In this document: positions 42,405 through 43,155 of the stretch, one piece after another
Layout of the letters: the number at the start of each line of letters is the position of its first letter
Numbering within the stretch: position 1 is the stretch's first letter
Notes under the pieces: generated by a model
Told to the model about the DNA's origin: nothing
Database searches by the model: none
Seen by the model: only the letters and a program-made list of their open reading frames with translations
Made by a program: the position numbers and the translations under genes
Assembly (NCBI GenBank): GCA_048594375.1
Contig: JBMDXK010000035.1
Coordinates: 1-43,155, forward strand
Length of the DNA: 43,155 bases
Direction: 5' to 3'
Source of the DNA: JBMDXK01 sp048594375
GTDB taxonomy: Bacteria > Pseudomonadota > Alphaproteobacteria > Rhizobiales > Methylopilaceae

Positions 42405-43155
42405 TTATTTCTTGCGCTCAGGGTTGATGGAAACAATGTCATCGGCCTTCAACCAACCCGGTGAGCCTTGCTTGAAGCGGGTTTTAGCACGCGCTGCCAG
42501 TTCGCGCGCCGTGACATTATCGCCTTCATAAAGGGAGGCTTGCGCCGATGCAAGATCGGCCTCTGCGATTTTTCCTGTATACCCATAAGCCATGGCAATA
42601 TAGCGGTAGGCGGAGGGATCTTCCGGCTCTTGTGCAAGTGCTCTGCGCAATTCGGTGATGGCTTGATTGTAATTGCCCTGCGCCACCAGAGCCTGCCCCA
42701 GCATGGCGCGGATCAGGCCGGAATTGGGCGCGAGAGAAACCGCGCGGTTCAGGGCATCGAGCGATTCCCGCGCGCGGCCTGCTTCCAGCAGCGCCTGACC
42801 CTTCAGCTCCCAGAAATAAGGATTGTTCCGGTTGGTGGCAATCAACGCATCACAGAGGATATCGCGGGCCTGGGTTGCCCGGTCGATATTGCTCTGCACG
42901 AATGCATCCCCATCGTTCAGCGCCGCCACCGCGCCGCGCTGCAGGAAGTGCGCAACACCCGAGTTGGAGTACTGCACGAGGTTTTCGATCACCTGGCCCA
43001 TTTCCGGCGGAGCAACGAGCCAGCCGACACGCCAGCCGGTCATCGACCAGTTCTTGGAGAAGGAGTTGGCAAAGATGATCCGGTCGCCCTCTTCCATCAC
43101 GTCGAGGAAGGATGGCGCGCGCGCCGCACCGGCGTAATAGTAGCGGGCGTAGATT
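42405..43155 (-). CDS. Chimeric reading frame: class I aminotransferase fragment joined to TPR repeats
   Basis: The frame is open to the window edge, so the gene is partial at its 5' end. The first part reads (from the edge) YARYYYAG, then IIFANSFSKNWSMTGWRVGW with the PLP lysine in SFSK, and further to NIDRATQARD: this is the middle of a class I/II aminotransferase. Then, near residue 90 of the visible reading frame (about position 42830-42850), it turns into TPR repeats: NPYFWELKGQALLEAGRARE, SLAPNSGLIRAMLGQALVAQ and LAQEPEDPSAYRYIAMAYGY. The TPR part resembles the C-terminus of M48 metalloproteases of the BepA type, which often precede a DsbA gene. No known protein family has this fusion. 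The aminotransferase part has clearly higher GC at third positions than the rest of the window. Confidence 0.8.
   Translation of the reverse strand, partial: IYARYYYAGAARAPSFLDVMEEGDRIIFANSFSKNWSMTGWRVGWLVAPPEMGQVIENLVQYSNSGVAHFLQRGAVAALNDGDAFVQSNIDRATQARDILCDALIATNRNNPYFWELKGQALLEAGRARESLDALNRAVSLAPNSGLIRAMLGQALVAQGNYNQAITELRRALAQEPEDPSAYRYIAMAYGYTGKIAEADLASAQASLYEGDNVTARELAARAKTRFKQGSPGWLKADDIVSINPERKK

Overview
The window looks like chromosomal DNA of an alphaproteobacterium of moderate GC, near 50% by eye. Supporting signs are the bamD-recN-ligA order, the thyA-folA-hflK-hflC-Deg protease run, a permuted two-piece tmRNA gene with an alphaproteobacterial-type tag, alphaproteobacterial SspB, the fumC/DUF4169/ribbon-helix-helix trio, an NDUFS4-type complex I subunit and two EcfG-type stress promoters. 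I cannot place it below class level. I saw no insertion sequence, phage or CRISPR array.

Layout. 0-6.1 kb (+) is an envelope and DNA repair block: bamD, recN, ligA, a small SWIM zinc-finger protein coupled to ligA, and a secreted protein of unknown function. 6.2-11.4 kb (-) carries uvrD/pcrA, prmA and an Xaa-Pro aminopeptidase. 11.5-14.8 kb (+) is one large AsmA-family envelope protein. 14.9-20.2 kb (-) is thyA, folA, hflK, hflC and a Deg protease, that is, nucleotide synthesis followed by membrane and periplasmic protein quality control. 20.4-24.5 kb (+) holds the two-piece tmRNA gene immediately followed by sspB, whose product delivers tmRNA-tagged proteins to ClpXP, then a flavoprotein and fumC.

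24.8-27.6 kb (+) is a run of small genes: DUF4169, a ribbon-helix-helix protein, then a stress module with a secreted small protein, a YflT-type glycine-zipper protein, DUF3008 and a DUF892 ferritin-like protein. GGAAC-N17-(T/C)GTT sites precede the first and last members of that module. 27.6-30.2 kb (-) has tRNA-Lys, an NDUFS4-like complex I subunit, tRNA-Pro, a DNA photolyase and tRNA-Asn.

30.5-37.7 kb is an envelope region. Its centre is two GH17-type proteins: a membrane GH17 protein (-) and a GH17-GT2 fusion resembling the NdvB beta-glucan synthase of Bradyrhizobium (+). Between and beside them are a four-cysteine secreted protein, an anchored Pro/Glu-rich protein and a hexapeptide acyltransferase. 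This is the best candidate for an under-described system: synthesis, remodelling and perhaps acylation of a periplasmic beta-glucan. 37.8-41.4 kb carries a DJ-1/PfpI protein, a TspO homologue and a coupled carbonic anhydrase-SulP pair. 41.5-43.2 kb (-) has a ScsC-like DsbA protein and, at the edge, an open reading frame that joins part of a class I aminotransferase to TPR repeats, with a visible shift in base composition. I read that last gene as a chimera, either an assembly artefact or a rearrangement.
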